This document shows, one piece after another, positions 1 through 7,330 of a DNA stretch of 14,879 nucleotides. This DNA comes from DASUSF01 sp036375275. GTDB lineage: Bacteria; Pseudomonadota; Alphaproteobacteria; Geminicoccales; Geminicoccaceae. The notes beneath the pieces are model-generated. The model was not told where the DNA came from. It saw only the letters and a list, made by a program, of their open reading frames with translations, and searched no databases. The translations under genes were made by a program, and so were the position numbers. The stretch is from positions 1 through 14,879 of the forward strand of contig DASUSF010000183.1 in the NCBI GenBank assembly GCA_036375275.1, given 5' to 3'. Within the stretch, counting starts at the first letter, position 1. Each line of letters begins with the position of its first letter.

Positions 1-1
1 C

Positions 2-79
2 GGGGGTGATGCCATATGCCTGGGCGAGCTGGCCGCGATCCATGCCGCGACGCTGCCCTCGGCGATGGCCGTGGCGTAG
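2..79 (+). CDS. purL: C-terminal end of probable phosphoribosylformylglycinamidine synthase subunit PurL (partial)
   Basis: Only the last 25 codons are present, entering from the left edge and ending at TAG 77-79. The visible tail begins GGDAICLGELAAIHA and ends in an L-P-x-x-M segment. It resembles the final helix of small-type PurL, which often ends with an acidic/Leu-Ala helix followed by W/L-P-x-x-M. PurL is the glutamine-dependent FGAM synthase subunit of purine biosynthesis. The main support is context: in many alphaproteobacteria purL is directly followed by bolA and grxD, as here. The fragment is too short for a secure family call, and any protein ending in a similar helix would fit. 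A gap of 52 bp separates it from bolA. Confidence 0.5.
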   Translation, partial: GGDAICLGELAAIHAATLPSAMAVA

Positions 80-131
80 GGCTTGGCGTGACAGGGCGCG
101 CGCGGCACGCCGAGCTTGGGAGCGGGATCCG

Positions 132-371
132 ATGGGCATGAGCGCGGAGCAGATCGAGGCGATGATCCGGGAGGCGCTGCCCGACGTCGAGGTCAGGATC
201 ACCGACCTCGCGGGCGACGGCAACCACTACCAGGCGCACGTGATCAGCCCGGCGTTCCGCGGGCGGAGCCGGGTCCAGCAGCACCAGATGGTCTACGAGG
301 CGCTCGGCGGGCGCATGGGCGGCGAACTGCACGCGCTCGCCCTGACGACCGCGGTTCCGGGCGACGAGTGA
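132..371 (+). CDS. bolA: BolA/IbaG-family Fe-S/iron-handling protein
   Basis: A 79-residue BolA-family protein. In this family small KH-like alpha/beta proteins form complexes with CGFS monothiol glutaredoxins that hold a bridging [2Fe-2S] cluster and take part in cytosolic Fe-S or iron sensing. Visible signs are the N-terminal helix (SAEQIEAMIREALPD), the loop DGNHYQAHVIS around residues 29-39 with His32, the helix segment SRVQQHQMVYEAL at 46-58, and the C-terminal strand ELHALALTT (65-73) with the conserved His67. The G-[DN]-x-H-Y loop is typical of the IbaG/BolA2-type subgroup. ATG 132 is chosen because GGGAG at 118-122 lies at good spacing; ATG 138 is a possible in-frame alternative. grxD follows after 23 bp on the same strand, and this co-occurrence matches the known physical partnership. 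Confidence 0.9.
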   Translation: MGMSAEQIEAMIREALPDVEVRITDLAGDGNHYQAHVISPAFRGRSRVQQHQMVYEALGGRMGGELHALALTTAVPGDE

Positions 372-381
372 CGCCTTTTTC

Positions 382-386
382 GGAGG
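382..386 (+). promoter_or_regulatory. Ribosome binding site of grxD
   Basis: GGAGG lies 8 nt before ATG 395. It fixes the grxD start and excludes an overlapping out-of-frame ATG at 391. Confidence 0.7.
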
Positions 387-394
387 TTATGTGA

Positions 395-739
395 ATGAGC
401 AGCGCGAGCGTTCAGGACCGGATCCGCGAGGACACCCAGGCCCATCCCGTGGTCCTGTTCATGAAGGGGACGCCGGTCTTTCCGCAGTGCGGCTTCTCCG
501 CGCAGGTGGTGCAGATCCTCAGCCTGTCGGGGATCAAGTTCAAGGCGTTCAACGTCCTCGAGGACGACGAGCTGCGCGAGGGGATCAAGGCCTACAGCAA
601 CTGGCCGACCATCCCGCAGCTCTACGTCAAGGGCGAGTTCGTGGGCGGCTGCGACATCGTCCGCGAGATGTACCAGTCGGGCGAGCTCGCCGAGCTGCTC
701 GAGAGCAAGGGCATCGCGGCGGAGCCGGCGGGCGCCTGA
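395..739 (+). CDS. grxD: Monothiol glutaredoxin, CGFS type (Grx4/GrxD)
   Basis: A 114-residue single-domain monothiol glutaredoxin of the Grx4/Grx5 class, which carries and transfers [2Fe-2S] clusters in the cytoplasm using glutathione as co-ligand. The active-site CGFS is at residues 32-35 inside MKGTPVFPQCGFS. The glutathione-binding stretches WPTIPQLYV (70-78, with the cis-Pro TIP) and GGCDI (84-88) are also present. Length is normal for the family (about 105-115). It lies directly after bolA in the same direction, so the two are probably co-transcribed and act as a BolA-Grx complex. Its TGA lies only 3 bp from the stop of the opposing DUF3108 gene. Confidence 0.96.
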   Translation: MSSASVQDRIREDTQAHPVVLFMKGTPVFPQCGFSAQVVQILSLSGIKFKAFNVLEDDELREGIKAYSNWPTIPQLYVKGEFVGGCDIVREMYQSGELAELLESKGIAAEPAGA

Positions 740-742
740 TCC

Positions 743-1573
743 TCAGCCCGAGCGGCGCCCGCGCTCGGCGTCGGCCGTCGCGCAGGCGGTCCCGCCCGAG
801 CAGCCGGCGAGCCGGATCACGACGATGGCGCGGGTGTTGAGGGTCCGGATCTCGAGGGGAAGCGCCTGGGGACCCTCGGTGAACTGCGCCTGGAAGCGGT
901 AGCCTTCGCGCTGCTCGCGCTCGGTCATGTCGTCGGGATCGAAGCCGGCGATGGGCCGGATCGTGGCCGCCACCTCGACCGTCGACATGCCGTCCCGGTC
1001 GGACACGGTGGGCCGGCCGATCGTCGCCGCCAGCTCGTAGCGCCGCCGGCCGTCGAAGACGCCGGTCCTGAACGAGCCCGGCTCGCCGGCGCGTTCGCGG
1101 ACCTCCTCGCGGAGCATGAGAACGGCGCTCAAGGGATCGAGCACCTCCTGCCACAGCTCCTCCGGCACCTCGACCCGATCGGGCTTGCCGCGTTTCTCGG
1201 AGCGGACCCGGGTCGCCCGGCTGTCCGCCGGGTCGTAGTCGACCTCGACGACGCGCCGGCTCTTGCGTGACTTGTAGCGAAAGCCGTAGCGCTCCGGCCG
1301 CAGCAGACCGCCGTCCAGGAGGACGCCATCGACGGCAGCCGTGCCCTTGTAGCGGAGGACCATGTCGGCGAGTCCGGCGGTCCGGATCCGGATGCCGGCC
1401 GCGTACCGCTCCGCCGACCGCTCCTGCTCGAAGTGCAGATCCGCCACGTGGAACCCGCCGAAGTGCATGGTGTAGCGGAGCTCCGCGGGCTCGACCGGCT
1501 CGGCCGCGCCGGCGGCCAGGGCGGAGCCGGCAACCGCCAGCAGCACGAGGAATCGGATCGGCCTTCGAAGCAT
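743..1573 (-). CDS. Exported DUF3108 family protein
   Basis: A 276-residue protein with a clear Sec signal peptide (MLRRPIRFLVLLAVAGSALA, cleavage near residues 20-24), so it is expected in the periplasm or outer envelope. The mature part starts with a Y-x-M-x-F-G-G-F-H-V-A-D-L strand and continues in alternating beta segments rich in Arg/Glu, with a middle LDPLSAVLMLR segment. That pattern fits the DUF3108 family, whose function is not established. ATG 1573 is preferred over an upstream in-frame start at 1699 because the signal peptide begins there and GGGAGA lies just upstream. The C-terminus carries two cysteines (CSGGTAC) that could form a disulfide. It is convergent with grxD and separated from rpsD by 409 bp. 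Confidence 0.75.
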   Translation of the reverse strand: MLRRPIRFLVLLAVAGSALAAGAAEPVEPAELRYTMHFGGFHVADLHFEQERSAERYAAGIRIRTAGLADMVLRYKGTAAVDGVLLDGGLLRPERYGFRYKSRKSRRVVEVDYDPADSRATRVRSEKRGKPDRVEVPEELWQEVLDPLSAVLMLREEVRERAGEPGSFRTGVFDGRRRYELAATIGRPTVSDRDGMSTVEVAATIRPIAGFDPDDMTEREQREGYRFQAQFTEGPQALPLEIRTLNTRAIVVIRLAGCSGGTACATADAERGRRSG

Positions 1574-1982
1574 CAGGGTCTCCCGATCGGTCGGCGCGGT
1601 CCCAGAGCAGGCTGCCGCTACACTACATCGCGGCACGATGCAAAAGGTGAACCGCGGCAGGAGCCAGGGCGGCGCGCGCGGGGCTGCCTTTGCATCCACG
1701 CCATCCGGTGCAGAAGACCACGCGCCGATTGAACGCCCGCTGAACCCGCTGCCCTTGCCCGCGGCTGCGCGGGTGTCCTGAGACCCGGTTCAACCGCCGT
1801 CGGCCGGCAGGTACGGGCTCTGGCCCGGCGGCCGGCGCGCGGCGCAACCACACGACCTCGTCGCCGTCCCCGAGGGGGCGAGTCGCGCCCGGCCGAACGG
1901 CGGCGTCTCCCGGAGGTGAGCTCGATGGGCTCCCGGTAGGGGCCCCGTGACGTCGAACGTGGCCGCGCCAGGCGAGCCGGGG
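1574..1982. other. 409-bp gap between the DUF3108 gene and rpsD, no convincing gene
   Basis: Short open frames here have no recognisable motif and no good ribosome binding site. The gap holds an imperfect inverted repeat (1637-1647 with 1687-1696), a 6-bp GC stem with a 4-nt loop (1758-1773), and the likely 5' control region of the DUF3108 gene. The 3' end of the rpsD transcript also falls here, but no T-tailed terminator is visible. No tRNA fold could be made. Confidence 0.5.
1637..1696. repeat. Imperfect inverted repeat upstream of the DUF3108 gene
   Basis: GATGCAAAAGG (1637-1647) and CCTTTGCATC (1687-1696) are reverse complements except for one extra A. The arms are 39 bp apart and lie 64-123 bp upstream of the DUF3108 start. 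The stretch is less GC-rich than its surroundings. It could be an operator pair or a hairpin; no regulator is known from the sequence. Confidence 0.4.
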
Positions 1983-2597
1983 TCAGCGCGAGTAGTACTC
2001 GATGACCAGGTTCGGCTCCATCTGCACCGGGTACGGCACGTCCGCGAGCTTCGGCGTACGCACGAACGTCGCCTTCAGCGCCTTGTAGTCGACCGAGATG
2101 TAGTCCGGCACGTCGCGCTCCGGCTGCTGCACGGCGCCGATCACCATCGCCTTGTCCTTGGACTTGTCCTGGACCTCGAGGATGTCGCCCTCGCGGACCA
2201 TGAAGCTCGGGATGTTGACCCGGCGGCCGTTGATCCTGACGTGGCCGTGGTTGATGAACTGCCGCGCCGCGAAGATCGTGGGCACGAAGTTCGCCCGGAA
2301 CACCACCATGTCGAGGCGCCGCTCGAGCAGCCCGATCATGTTCTCGGCGGTGTCGCCGCGCCGGCGCGAAGCTTCCTCGTAGAGCTTGCGGAACTGCTTC
2401 TCGGTGACGTTGCCGTAATAGCCCTTGAGCTTCTGCTTGGCCTGCAGCTGATGGCCGAAGTCCGAGACCTTGCGCCGCTTCTGGCCGTGCTCGCCCGGCG
2501 GGTAGTCCCGCTTGACGACCGGGTTCCTGGCGCGACCCCAGAGGTTGACGCCGAGGCGGCGGCAGATCTTGGACTTGGCTTGCAGGCGCTTGCTCAT
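1983..2597 (-). CDS. rpsD: Small ribosomal subunit protein uS4 (RpsD)
   Basis: A 204-residue S4 protein, which binds 16S rRNA early in 30S assembly and contributes to decoding fidelity. It starts MSKRLQAKSKICRRLG, has the N-terminal motif NPVVKRDYPPGEHG (25-38), and carries the S4 RNA-binding domain at about 91-155 (ERRLDMVVFRANF then ARQFINHGHVRINGRRVNIP). It ends with the usual aromatic tail EPNLVIEYYSR. ATG 2597 is the family start; an in-frame ATG at 2621 would add eight atypical residues. Length is typical of alphaproteobacteria. It stands as a single gene with its own promoter. No good Shine-Dalgarno precedes the start; the nearest purine-rich bases are in a GGGCCC stretch. Confidence 0.98.
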   Translation of the reverse strand: MSKRLQAKSKICRRLGVNLWGRARNPVVKRDYPPGEHGQKRRKVSDFGHQLQAKQKLKGYYGNVTEKQFRKLYEEASRRRGDTAENMIGLLERRLDMVVFRANFVPTIFAARQFINHGHVRINGRRVNIPSFMVREGDILEVQDKSKDKAMVIGAVQQPERDVPDYISVDYKALKATFVRTPKLADVPYPVQMEPNLVIEYYSR

Positions 2598-2631
2598 GAC
2601 GGGCCCGGCTCGAGGGTGCACAAAAAGGGAG

Positions 2632-2651
2632 CCGGCCCGCGAACGAGCCGG
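2632..2651 (-). other. Small hairpin followed by a T5 run in the rpsD leader
   Basis: In the rpsD transcript, CCGGC (2636-2632) can pair with GCCGG (2651-2647) around a 10-nt loop, followed shortly by five U residues (2626-2622). It would lie at the extreme 5' end of the leader if the predicted promoter is right. A 5-bp stem is weak. S4 is a known autoregulator in other bacteria, but this structure does not clearly match a described S4 target. Confidence 0.3.
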
Positions 2652-2660
2652 ACGGCGCCC

Positions 2661-2688
2661 TATATAGCGATCGCTTCCGGCTTGTCAA
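2661..2688 (-). promoter_or_regulatory. sigma70-like promoter of rpsD
   Basis: Read on the minus strand, TTGACA (2688-2683) is followed by a 16-bp spacer and TATATA (2666-2661). The -35 box is a full consensus match and the -10 box is close. The AT-rich boxes stand out in a GC-rich surrounding. Transcription would start near 2654, giving a leader of about 57 nt before the rpsD ATG. Confidence 0.75.
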
Positions 2689-2866
2689 ACCCGGGGCCGC
2701 CGGCGCTGCCGGAGGGCGGAGCCGCCTCGCCGCGCCGGAACCGTCGCCGGCCGGTGCGCGCCACGGACCAGTCCGCCGGGCCACGATGACCCGACCGACT
2801 TCTCGAGACGGGAGGCGATTCGACCCACCGGTACGGGCTCGACCCACCGTCGCGATGGTGTGGGCC

Positions 2867-4894
2867 TCAGGCGAACCGCCCGCCGAAGCGGCGCCGGAGG
2901 CTGCTGCCGCTGAAGCGCGCCGGCCCCGGCTCGTTCGGCTCGGGCGCAGGGTCCGCGGCCAAGTGCGGTACCCGTTGCGGTGCCGCCTCCGGCAATGGCG
3001 CCGAGGGCGCATGCACGGCCGCCGGTGGCGCCGGGGCGACGACCGGGCGAGCAGCCGGCGGCGCCTCGACGGCGGTCGGCGCGGGGACCGGAGCGGCCGC
3101 TGCGGCAGCGGTGGCGGTCGGCGGGGCCGCAGGCGCCGCGTCCGGTTTGCGGATGCTGAACCCCGCCGGCGCGGTCGGCCCGCCGGCGTCGTCCGGTCGG
3201 GAAACCTTCGCTTCCACCGCCTTCGGGCTCCCGGCGCCCTGGTCCGGCGCCGCCGGCGGGTCGGCGGAAGCGGCGGCCAGATCGGAGGAGCGGATCTGCT
3301 GACGCCAGCGGCGGATCGTGTCGTCGAGGAGGTCGGCGCCGCTGCCGTCCTGCTGCCAGCGGCTCGCGAAGCTCGGCGTGGTGCTCGCCGGCCGCCGCTC
3401 GGGCGGCAGCTCGTCGAAGCGGATGTGCATCGGCACCGAGACGCCGTCGCCGATGATGATCGCCTCGCGGGTGTTGAGCGCGGGCAGCGAATCGACCAGC
3501 CAGCGCGAGCCGTCCGGGACGGCGCCGCGCACGAACTCCAGGTCGCGCTCGTTGCCGAGGCGGAGCGCGAAGATCGTGTTGCACTGGGTCAGCGAGTCCA
3601 GCGCGAGCTCGCTCGGCCGCTGGGTCACGAGGCACAGGCCGAGGCCGTACTTGCGCCCCTCCTTGGCGATCCGGGCGATCGACCTCCGGGTCGGGGCGAA
3701 CCCGGCGCCCGCGTCCTTGGGCACGTAGCGGTGCGCTTCCTCGCACACCAGGAGGAGCGGCGGCGCCTTGGCCCGGTCGCTCCAGAGCGCGAACTCGAAC
3801 ACCAGGCGGAACAGCACCGAGACCACGACGTCGACGATCTCGGAGGGCACGCCCGAGATGTCGATGATGGTGAGCGGCTTTCCCTCGACCGGGATGCGCA
3901 GGATCTGGCCCAGCACCTCGCGCATGTTGTCCTGGATCAGGAAGCTCGAGAACATGAACCCGAAGCGCCGGTCGTTGCCGACCGCCTCGACCCGGTCCAG
4001 GAGGTGCTGGAACGGGGCGGTGCTGTCGGCGCGGTTGAACGCGCCCATGTCCTCGCGGATCACCCGGACCAGCTCGGACAGCCGGTAGGGGATCGGGCTG
4101 TCGATCGTGACCTGAGTGTCGCCGCCGGCGGCGGCGCTCTTCACCGCGCTCAGCGCCCGGCGCAGGATCGCCTTCTCGGCGTAGGCCCGCTCCGGGGTGT
4201 CCTGGCTGACCAGGACCTGGGCGAGCTCGTCGAAGGTCAGCAGCCAGTAGGGCAGCTTGAGGTTGCCGGGGTTGAGGAGCTCGGCGCGCCCCGCGAACGC
4301 CTGGCCGTACTCGTTGTGCGGGTCGATCATCACGATGTGGCCGCACGGGTGGGCGTCGAGGATCGCCTGCAGGATCAGGGTCATCGCGCACGACTTGCCG
4401 GCGCCGGTGGTGCCGAGCACCGCGAAGTGCTTGCCGAGCAGGTTGTCGGTGAGCGCGAAGGCGTCGATCTCCGAGGCCTGATGAAGGGTGCCGAGGCGGA
4501 CGGTGGCAGCGTCCGGGCGGGCGTACATGGTCGAGAGCTCGCCCGGGGTCGCGGCATGGATCGGGCTGTCGAGGGCGGGAAAGCTGGAGACGCCGCGCTG
4601 GAAGGCCTCCGGCACGCCGTTCAGGATCTCGCCGACCAGCCTGATGCCGGCGAAGCGCTTGTCGTCCGAGGCGCGTCCCCGGCTGTCGCGCCGGAGCGTG
4701 GTGACAACCCCAAACGAACGGCCCTGGCGCCCTTCCAGACGAACCACCCGGCCGACCTCGGCGTTCTGCGCCGCCCGAGGCTCCAGGAGTGCCAGAATCT
4801 CGGATCCCGCGACCGAGATCACGTGGCCGATCGGCGCCGAGCCCACGTCATCCACCGAATCCACCACAGCGTTTTCCCCGACTTCCCGGACCAC
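2867..4894 (-). CDS. HerA-type P-loop ATPase/helicase (DUF87) with long Pro/Ala-rich tail
   Basis: A 675-residue ATPase of the HerA/FtsK superfamily. An N-terminal HAS-barrel-like segment (about 20-65, IGHVISVAGSEILALLEP) precedes Walker A GTTGAGKS (161-168). Then come IVMIDPHNEYG (187-197), Walker B LLLVCEEAH (380-388), and the sensor stretch KYGLGLCLVTQRPSEL (415-430). HerA proteins form hexameric DNA translocases; archaeal HerA works with the nuclease NurA in end resection, but the role of alphaproteobacterial single-gene forms is uncertain. No NurA, Sir2 or nuclease partner is visible. Residues about 540-675 are a Pro/Ala-rich low-complexity tail ending in basic SSLRRRFGGRFA. GTG 4894 is the farthest upstream start (an in-frame TGA lies seven codons before it). 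GTG at 4867, preceded by GGGGA, is a good alternative. Confidence 0.85.
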   Translation of the reverse strand: MVREVGENAVVDSVDDVGSAPIGHVISVAGSEILALLEPRAAQNAEVGRVVRLEGRQGRSFGVVTTLRRDSRGRASDDKRFAGIRLVGEILNGVPEAFQRGVSSFPALDSPIHAATPGELSTMYARPDAATVRLGTLHQASEIDAFALTDNLLGKHFAVLGTTGAGKSCAMTLILQAILDAHPCGHIVMIDPHNEYGQAFAGRAELLNPGNLKLPYWLLTFDELAQVLVSQDTPERAYAEKAILRRALSAVKSAAAGGDTQVTIDSPIPYRLSELVRVIREDMGAFNRADSTAPFQHLLDRVEAVGNDRRFGFMFSSFLIQDNMREVLGQILRIPVEGKPLTIIDISGVPSEIVDVVVSVLFRLVFEFALWSDRAKAPPLLLVCEEAHRYVPKDAGAGFAPTRRSIARIAKEGRKYGLGLCLVTQRPSELALDSLTQCNTIFALRLGNERDLEFVRGAVPDGSRWLVDSLPALNTREAIIIGDGVSVPMHIRFDELPPERRPASTTPSFASRWQQDGSGADLLDDTIRRWRQQIRSSDLAAASADPPAAPDQGAGSPKAVEAKVSRPDDAGGPTAPAGFSIRKPDAAPAAPPTATAAAAAAPVPAPTAVEAPPAARPVVAPAPPAAVHAPSAPLPEAAPQRVPHLAADPAPEPNEPGPARFSGSSLRRRFGGRFA

Positions 4895-4909
4895 GCTGCG
4901 ACCATCGCC

Positions 4910-4940
4910 GCTTCATCTTGCCATTTGATGAAGCTTCATC
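4910..4940. repeat. Three-copy CTTCATC/GATGAAG element with a 14-bp perfect palindrome, trmJ-herA gap
   Basis: GATGAAGCTTCATC (4927-4940) is a perfect palindrome. A third half-site, CTTCATC at 4911-4917, forms an 8-bp inverted repeat (GCTTCATC 4910-4917 with GATGAAGC 4927-4934) around a 9-nt loop. The element fills half of the 60-bp gap between trmJ and herA and lies 16-46 nt upstream of the herA GTG. It could be a transcription-factor operator or an RNA hairpin affecting herA translation. No T run follows, so it is not an ordinary terminator. Confidence 0.6.
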
Positions 4941-4954
4941 CTTTCCCGCCCGAT

Positions 4955-5713
4955 TCACCCTCTCCGCCTGCGCCCCAGGCTCTTCACGATGCCGTGCAGC
5001 AGGTGGACGTCCGGCTCGCGCAGCCGGGCGCGCTCGAGGATCAGCTGGATGGTCCGCCCGAGGCTCTGCCGGCGGTCGGGCGCCCGGAAGAAGTCGACCG
5101 CGTCGAGCTCCGCCAGGAGGTGGTCGAACAGCCGGGCGACCTCGCCCTTGGTCGCCGGCCGGGCGGGGTCCTCGCTCGACGGCTCGGGGGGCGGCGGTGC
5201 CCCGGCCTTGAACCACTCGTAGGCGACCAGCAGCACGGCCTGGGCCAGGTTGAGCGACGAGAACGACGGGTTGAGCGGCACGGTCACCACGGCATCGGCA
5301 TGGATCAGGTCGTCGTTGCTGAGGCCGGTGCGCTCGGGGCCGAACATCAGCGCGCCGCGGAGCCCCCGTGCGGCCGCCGCGCGCGCGTCCCGGGCGGCGG
5401 CCTCGGCGTCGATCACCCGCTTCGGCAGGTCGCGCGGCCGGGCCGTGGTGGCCAGCGTCAGATGCAGGTCGGCGGTCGCCGTCCGGACGTCGTCGAACAC
5501 CCGGAGCCGGTTCAGGACCTCGGTCGCGCCGGACGCGGCGTTGACCGCCTTGACGTTCGGCCAGCCGCATTTCGGCTGGACCAGGCGCAGCTCCTCGAGC
5601 CCGAAGTTGAGCATGGCGCGGGCGACCGTGCCGACGTTCTCGCCGAGCTGCGGCCGGACCAGGATGACCGCCGGCTTCGGGGGCGGGCTAACCAGTCCGG
5701 AGGGAGCGCCCAT
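4955..5713 (-). CDS. trmJ: tRNA (cytidine/uridine-2'-O)-methyltransferase, TrmJ family
   Basis: A 252-residue SPOUT-class (SpoU/TrmH) 2'-O-methyltransferase. TrmJ methylates the ribose of position 32 in the anticodon loop of several tRNAs using S-adenosylmethionine. The three knot motifs are visible: PQLGENVGTVARAM (21-34, the N of motif 1), FGPERTGLSN (124-133, motif 2), and VPLNPSFSSLNLAQAV (145-160, motif 3). KCGWPNVKAVNAASGA (48-63) and the C-terminal helical extension (187-248) that distinguishes TrmJ from shorter TrmH forms are also present. The ATG at 5713 overlaps the cimA stop codon by one base (TGATG), which implies translational coupling. The exact target nucleoside cannot be read from sequence. 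Confidence 0.9.
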   Translation of the reverse strand: MGAPSGLVSPPPKPAVILVRPQLGENVGTVARAMLNFGLEELRLVQPKCGWPNVKAVNAASGATEVLNRLRVFDDVRTATADLHLTLATTARPRDLPKRVIDAEAAARDARAAAARGLRGALMFGPERTGLSNDDLIHADAVVTVPLNPSFSSLNLAQAVLLVAYEWFKAGAPPPPEPSSEDPARPATKGEVARLFDHLLAELDAVDFFRAPDRRQSLGRTIQLILERARLREPDVHLLHGIVKSLGRRRRG

Positions 5714-7308
5714 CAGTGCGCGGCGGCGACGCCGTCCTGGAACAGCTTGTAGGTGATCGCGTCGTGCAGGGCGGCGTAGGAGGCGTCGATCACGTTGGTC
5801 GAGACCCCGACCGTGGACCAGCGACGGCCGGCATCGTCGGCACTCTCGATGATCACCCGGGTGACCGCGGCGGTGCCGGCATCGGGCGTGAGGATCCGCA
5901 CCTTGTAGTCGGCGAGGTGCATCTGCTCGAGCGACGGGTAGATGGCCGAAAGCGCCTGACGCAGCGCGCCGTCGAGGGCGTGGACCGGCCCGTTCCCTTC
6001 GGCCACGATCATGCGGCGGACCTCGCCGATCTCGACCTTGATGGTCGCTTCCGAGAGGGTCACGAGCTCGCCCCGGGCATTGCGGCGGCGCTCGTCGATG
6101 ATCCGGAAGCTGGACAGGCTGAAGTAGTCGGGCACCGCGTGCAGGGCGCGCCGAGCGAGCAGCTCGAAGCTCGCGTCCGCGCCCTCGTAGGCGTAGCCCT
6201 CGCTCTCCCGCGCCTTCAGCTCGCGCAGCAGCTCGCCGACCTCCTCGGCCCGGGCCTCGGCCTCGAGCCCGATCTCGCGCAGCCGGGTCATCAGGTTCGA
6301 GCGGCCCGCCTGATCCGAGACCACGATGTGGCGGTGGTTGCCGACCAGGGCCGGGTCGATGTGCTCGTAGCTGGTCGGGTCCTTGTTGACGGCGGACGCG
6401 TGCAGCCCGCCCTTGTGAGCGAACGCGTTCTGGCCGACGTAGGCGGCGTGGCGGTCGGGGATCCGGTTCAGGCGCTCGTCGAGGGCGCGGCTGACCTCGG
6501 TCAGCCGGCGCAGCCGGTCCAGATCGACCCCGGTCTCGAAGCCCATCTTGAGGACCAGGGTCGGGATCAGCGCGATCAGGTTGGCATTGCCGCAGCGCTC
6601 GCCGAGGCCGTTGAGCGTGCCCTGGACCTGCCGCGCCCCTGCCAGGACCCCGGCGAGCGCCCCCGCGACCGCGGTCTCGGTGTCGTCGTGGGTGTGAATC
6701 CCGACCCGCTCCGAGCCGAACCGCTTCGCGACTTCGTCCACCGCACGCCCGATCTCGTGCGGCAGGCGTCCGCCGTTGGTGTCGCACAGCACCAGCCACC
6801 GGGCGCCGCCCTCCGCCGCCGCCGCGACGCAGGCCAGCGCATAGCCAGGGTCGTCGGCGAAGCCGTCGAAGAAGTGCTCGGCGTCGAACACCGCTTCCGG
6901 GACGTGCCGGGCGGACTCGCGGATGCTGTCCTCGATCATCCGGAGGTTCTCGTCCCGGTCGACGCCGAGCGCCTGCTCGGCCTGCCGGGCCGAGCTCTTG
7001 CCGACCAGGGTGATCACGTCGGCCCGGCTCCGGAACAGCGCGACCAGGCCCGGGTCGTTGGCCGCGCTCCGCCCCGCGCGCCGGGTCATGCCGAAGGCCG
7101 CGAGCTTCGCGCTGCGCAGTCGCGGCGGATCGCGGAAGAAGCCGTCGTCGGTCGGGTTGGCGCCGGGCCAGCCACCCTCGATGGTGTCGATGCCGAGCTC
7201 GTCCAGGACGGTCGCGATCGCGACCTTGTCCGCGGTCGAGAAGTCGACGCCCTGGGTCTGCGCGCCGTCCCGGAGCGTGGTGTCGTAGAGATGGATGCGC
7301 TCGCCCAT
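5713..7308 (-). CDS. cimA: (R)-citramalate synthase
   Basis: A 531-residue enzyme of the DRE-TIM metallolyase (LeuA/homocitrate synthase) family. Citramalate synthase condenses pyruvate and acetyl-CoA to (R)-citramalate, a threonine-independent entry to isoleucine. The catalytic domain shows LYDTTLRDGAQTQGVDFS (7-24), HTHDD metal-site residues (205-209), VQGTLNGLGERCGNANL (228-244), and NAFAHKGGLHASAV (294-307). Residues about 400-531 form the LeuA-type regulatory dimer domain. TLRDGAQTQG, rather than the LeuA-type RDGEQ, favours the CimA subgroup (TIGR00977-like) over 2-isopropylmalate synthase. ATG 7308 starts right at the family's usual N-terminus; an upstream in-frame start at 7410 would overlap gltX. 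It lies 22 bp after gltX and overlaps trmJ. End-product feedback by isoleucine is known in the family, not shown here. Confidence 0.92.
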   Translation of the reverse strand: MGERIHLYDTTLRDGAQTQGVDFSTADKVAIATVLDELGIDTIEGGWPGANPTDDGFFRDPPRLRSAKLAAFGMTRRAGRSAANDPGLVALFRSRADVITLVGKSSARQAEQALGVDRDENLRMIEDSIRESARHVPEAVFDAEHFFDGFADDPGYALACVAAAAEGGARWLVLCDTNGGRLPHEIGRAVDEVAKRFGSERVGIHTHDDTETAVAGALAGVLAGARQVQGTLNGLGERCGNANLIALIPTLVLKMGFETGVDLDRLRRLTEVSRALDERLNRIPDRHAAYVGQNAFAHKGGLHASAVNKDPTSYEHIDPALVGNHRHIVVSDQAGRSNLMTRLREIGLEAEARAEEVGELLRELKARESEGYAYEGADASFELLARRALHAVPDYFSLSSFRIIDERRRNARGELVTLSEATIKVEIGEVRRMIVAEGNGPVHALDGALRQALSAIYPSLEQMHLADYKVRILTPDAGTAAVTRVIIESADDAGRRWSTVGVSTNVIDASYAALHDAITYKLFQDGVAAAH

Positions 7309-7330
7309 GACGGACTCGGTGATGTGCGGA

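Noticed and set aside
1740..1810. GGTTCAA/GGTTCAG strings resembling a tRNA T-loop on either strand.
   Set aside because: The flanking bases do not form a T-stem with a 7-nt loop, and no acceptor stem or anticodon arm could be paired.
2867..4894. HerA-like ATPase as part of an anti-phage system such as Sir2-HerA.
   Set aside because: No Sir2, nuclease or other defence gene is adjacent; the neighbours are conserved housekeeping genes.
4848..4916. A 22-codon minus-strand frame starting in the palindrome and overlapping the herA start, a possible leader peptide.
   Set aside because: No ribosome binding site, and the composition is what the out-of-frame herA sequence gives; nothing supports translation.
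2786..5752. A 988-codon plus-strand open frame opposite herA and trmJ.
   Set aside because: High GC suppresses stop codons in antisense frames. The translation is His/Asp/Arg-rich without domains, while the minus strand shows Walker and SPOUT motifs in full.
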